A stretch of DNA of 64,000 bases from Phaeodactylum tricornutum CCAP 1055/1 (taxonomy: Eukaryota > Bacillariophyta > Bacillariophyceae > Surirellales > Neidiaceae): contig NC_011695.1 of the NCBI RefSeq assembly GCF_000150955.2, positions 1 through 64,000 on the forward strand, written 5' to 3'. The notes below the pieces were generated by a model. It ran no database searches. It saw nothing but the letters and a program-made list of their open reading frames with translations, and was not told the DNA's origin. Every line of letters starts with the position of its first letter. Positions within the stretch are counted from its first letter, which is position 1. A program made the translations under genes and the position numbers. Below, piece by piece: positions 62,351 through 64,000 of the stretch.

Positions 62351-63643
62351 ATGTCCAGGATCATTCCGATTCGTAACGACACGGGCGTAAAATCCCTCGC
62401 GAATGTTGAGCGTGATTTCATTCTGTCCTGTGCATTGCGAGAAAATCGACGAGTGTTGCGCACGGACGGTCGGGTGTGGAATCAACTCAGATCTTCCCGT
62501 TTGAGCTTGACGCGTTGGGAGAATGGCGCAACTTGCACCACGCAGTGGGGCAAAGGGACACGGGTTTCTTGTACGTGTACGGCCGAGCTGCTACCGCCGA
62601 ATCCGGATCGTCCCAACGAAGGTATGGTAGCCTTGAGTGTGGACTTGTCGCCCTCGGCTTCGACCGCATTTCGACAAGCTGCACCCGTCACGACGGGAGG
62701 GTCGTCTTTTGCTCCTTCCCGGAGCGGACCGCCTCCTGACGAAGACCAAAAGCTCCTGTCGAATAGGATTCTGCGATCCTTGGAGAGGGTTCTATTGACC
62801 GGAGGCGCCCTCGACACGGAGGCCTTGTGTGTGACTCCGCAGTACTGGGTTTGGAAGCTGTCTCTCGCGGTTACAGTTCTAGATGACGGCGGGAATTTGA
62901 TGGATGCCAGTGTTCTGGCGGCTTTGGCCGCTCTCCGGCATTATCGAAAACCCCACGTCGAGCTGGCTGCTGAAGGGTCTAACTCCGGTGTACCGCCGCG
63001 TTGGATTCAGTCCGACTTGAAGGAACCAGTGCCACTACCACTCCATCATACGCCCCTTTCTATCAGCTTTGCACTTCTGCCGCACGATACCGCAGCCCAG
63101 TCCACTGCCTCTGCGAAAGTTACCCTTTTGGTGGATCCGGATGCCCGGGAAGAACTAGTCAGCGTAGGCACGCTGTCCATCGCCATGAACGTGCACGGCG
63201 AAGTCTGCTTATTAGATTTTGGCGGTGGCTGTGAACTGGCAACAGAAAGGTTACGCGAAGCCTATCGACTTGCAGCGCAGCATGTTCAAGATTTGTGCCA
63301 AGCTTTGGAAACGTCTCTGCAACAAGCCGACGAGCAAGCCCTACGGGACCGGCTGTCAAGACTACAAGCCCGACAACACCCCGGCTATCAATTACCAGAC
63401 TCCACTACAAAGCAAATACCAGCCGTTCCCTTTTACAACGAGATAGACATGGAGGACGTAACGTTACAAATAGATGCAACGGATACGAAAACGGAAAGCA
63501 AGCAGGCTCAGACTGAGGCGGAAGAAGCCTACCGTCGACAAGCGCTGGATTATAACATTGGACACGTTGCGAGTAAAGTGCGAGAAAATAAAGTAAAGTC
63601 TCAGGCTAGTAAGTCGCAGCAACCATCCACCTTGCTAAAGTAA
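62351..63643 (+). CDS. RRP45: Exosome core subunit RRP45 (RNase PH-like), tail cut by a 47 bp duplication
   Basis: From the ATG at 62351: NVERDFILSCALRENRRVLRTDGR is the RRP45/EXOSC9 opening, followed by the RNase PH fold (SCTCTAELLPPNPDRPNEGM; GALDTEALCVTPQYWVWKLS; LSISFALLP; VDPDAREELVSVGTLSIAMN). RRP45 pairs with RRP41 in the exosome ring and has no catalytic residues of its own. After the fold comes a Gln/Lys/Ser-rich tail. A 47 bp tandem repeat (63593-63639 and 63640-63686) brings a stop at 63641-63643, giving 430 residues. After the second copy the original frame is open again to the window end with an acidic Ser/Glu tail. No splice removes exactly one copy. Confidence 0.88.
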   Translation: MSRIIPIRNDTGVKSLANVERDFILSCALRENRRVLRTDGRVWNQLRSSRLSLTRWENGATCTTQWGKGTRVSCTCTAELLPPNPDRPNEGMVALSVDLSPSASTAFRQAAPVTTGGSSFAPSRSGPPPDEDQKLLSNRILRSLERVLLTGGALDTEALCVTPQYWVWKLSLAVTVLDDGGNLMDASVLAALAALRHYRKPHVELAAEGSNSGVPPRWIQSDLKEPVPLPLHHTPLSISFALLPHDTAAQSTASAKVTLLVDPDAREELVSVGTLSIAMNVHGEVCLLDFGGGCELATERLREAYRLAAQHVQDLCQALETSLQQADEQALRDRLSRLQARQHPGYQLPDSTTKQIPAVPFYNEIDMEDVTLQIDATDTKTESKQAQTEAEEAYRRQALDYNIGHVASKVRENKVKSQASKSQQPSTLLK

Positions 63644-63686
63644 AGTCTCAGGCTAGTAAGTCGCAGCAACCATCCACCTTGCTCAA
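63593..63686. repeat. 47 bp tandem duplication in the RRP45 tail
   Basis: Two copies starting GTAAAGTCTCAGGCTAGTAA, at 63593 and 63640, with one difference seen near their ends (CTAAAG against CTCAAG). The period of 47 is not a multiple of three. Confidence 0.9.
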
Positions 63687-64000
63687 GGCTATGCTGCGCT
63701 CAGCACAAACCTTAACAGAGACAACGCGAAGCACAGACGTCAACGAGAACGCAACGGATGGTCCTGAAATACCGGCAGGGCCATCAACGGAGCCCATACA
63801 GCTTGAAGGTGAACCGAGCGAGACGAAGTCGTTTGTGAATAGCATTGCTGTCCCCACCCCTATGACTATCGGGACCGACAAAAAGATCGACAGCGACGAA
63901 GAGGATGCCACCATGCAGCTTAAGAGTGAATTTGAATCGGTTGAACTAGCAAAAGCCAGTCAGTCACCCAAAGTAGCTCAGGTGAAGGAGGATGAGGAAA
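63644..64000 (+). other. Continuation of the RRP45 tail frame beyond the duplication
   Basis: In the frame reached if one 47 bp copy is ignored, the sequence stays open from 63687 to the window end, with a tail rich in Glu, Ser, Thr and Pro (for example KKIDSDEEDATMQL). Long acidic tails are normal for RRP45/EXOSC9 (PM/Scl-75). Its true end is outside the window. Confidence 0.6.

Noticed and set aside
63593-63686. An intron removing one copy of the 47 bp repeat in RRP45
   Set aside because: No GT..AG pair spans exactly 47 bases; the pairs present leave a stop or the wrong frame.

Overview
The window looks like the left end of a diatom nuclear chromosome, and Phaeodactylum tricornutum or a close relative is my best guess. 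It opens with 316 bases of CCCTAA telomere repeat. Genes are dense, on both strands, and have few or no introns; those present are short (60-100 bp in most genes) with GT..AG ends. The proteins are eukaryotic: exosome subunits, COP9 signalosome, VPS4, HMG-box, a CYP97-type P450 and a mitochondrial ribosomal protein. The retrotransposons are Ty1/copia-type of the kind common in diatoms. The species name is inference from content only; I ran no search.

Layout. 1-4.0 kb is subtelomere: terminal telomere, a degenerate ~180 bp tandem pair, a decayed coding remnant, a 20 bp internal telomere tract joined directly to a 5'-truncated copia element, and an array of short repeats with inverted ends. 4.3-9.6 kb holds three host genes: an ABCG half-transporter (-), CSN7 (+) and a lysine-methyltransferase-like protein (-). 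9.67-23.78 kb is a nested retrotransposon block. Element A (+ strand, 162 bp LTRs, 5 bp target duplication GGGGG) carries inside it element B (- strand, 616 bp LTRs, target duplication CCTCC). Without the insertions, the methyltransferase gene and the MPV17-like gene at 24.1 kb would be head-to-head about 350 bp apart.

24-64 kb is ordinary gene-rich chromosome: MPV17-like, quinolinate phosphoribosyltransferase, PRXL2-like thioredoxin-fold protein, L-threonine-aldolase-like enzyme, CRAL-TRIO protein, RRP42, a giant WW-FYVE-armadillo protein, CYP97-type P450, HMG-box protein, RUS/DUF647 protein, VPS4, a secretory GNAT-like protein, a zinc-ribbon protein, mitochondrial ribosomal protein mL41, a long-chain polyprenyl diphosphate synthase, two tandem paralogous type II membrane proteins, and RRP45 running towards the window edge.

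How the genes relate. There is no operon-like cluster, but several pairs share a divergent intergenic region (ABCG/CSN7, RRP42/WW-FYVE, RUS/VPS4, paralog 2/RRP45). RRP42 and RRP45 belong to the same exosome ring. The most unusual observations are the telomere-to-retrotransposon junction, primer-binding sites in both copia elements that match anticodon arms of half-tRNAs, a Cys-rich insert in VPS4, a 47 bp duplication that cuts off the RRP45 tail, and three host genes each broken where one G or C seems missing from a homopolymer, which looks like an assembly error.
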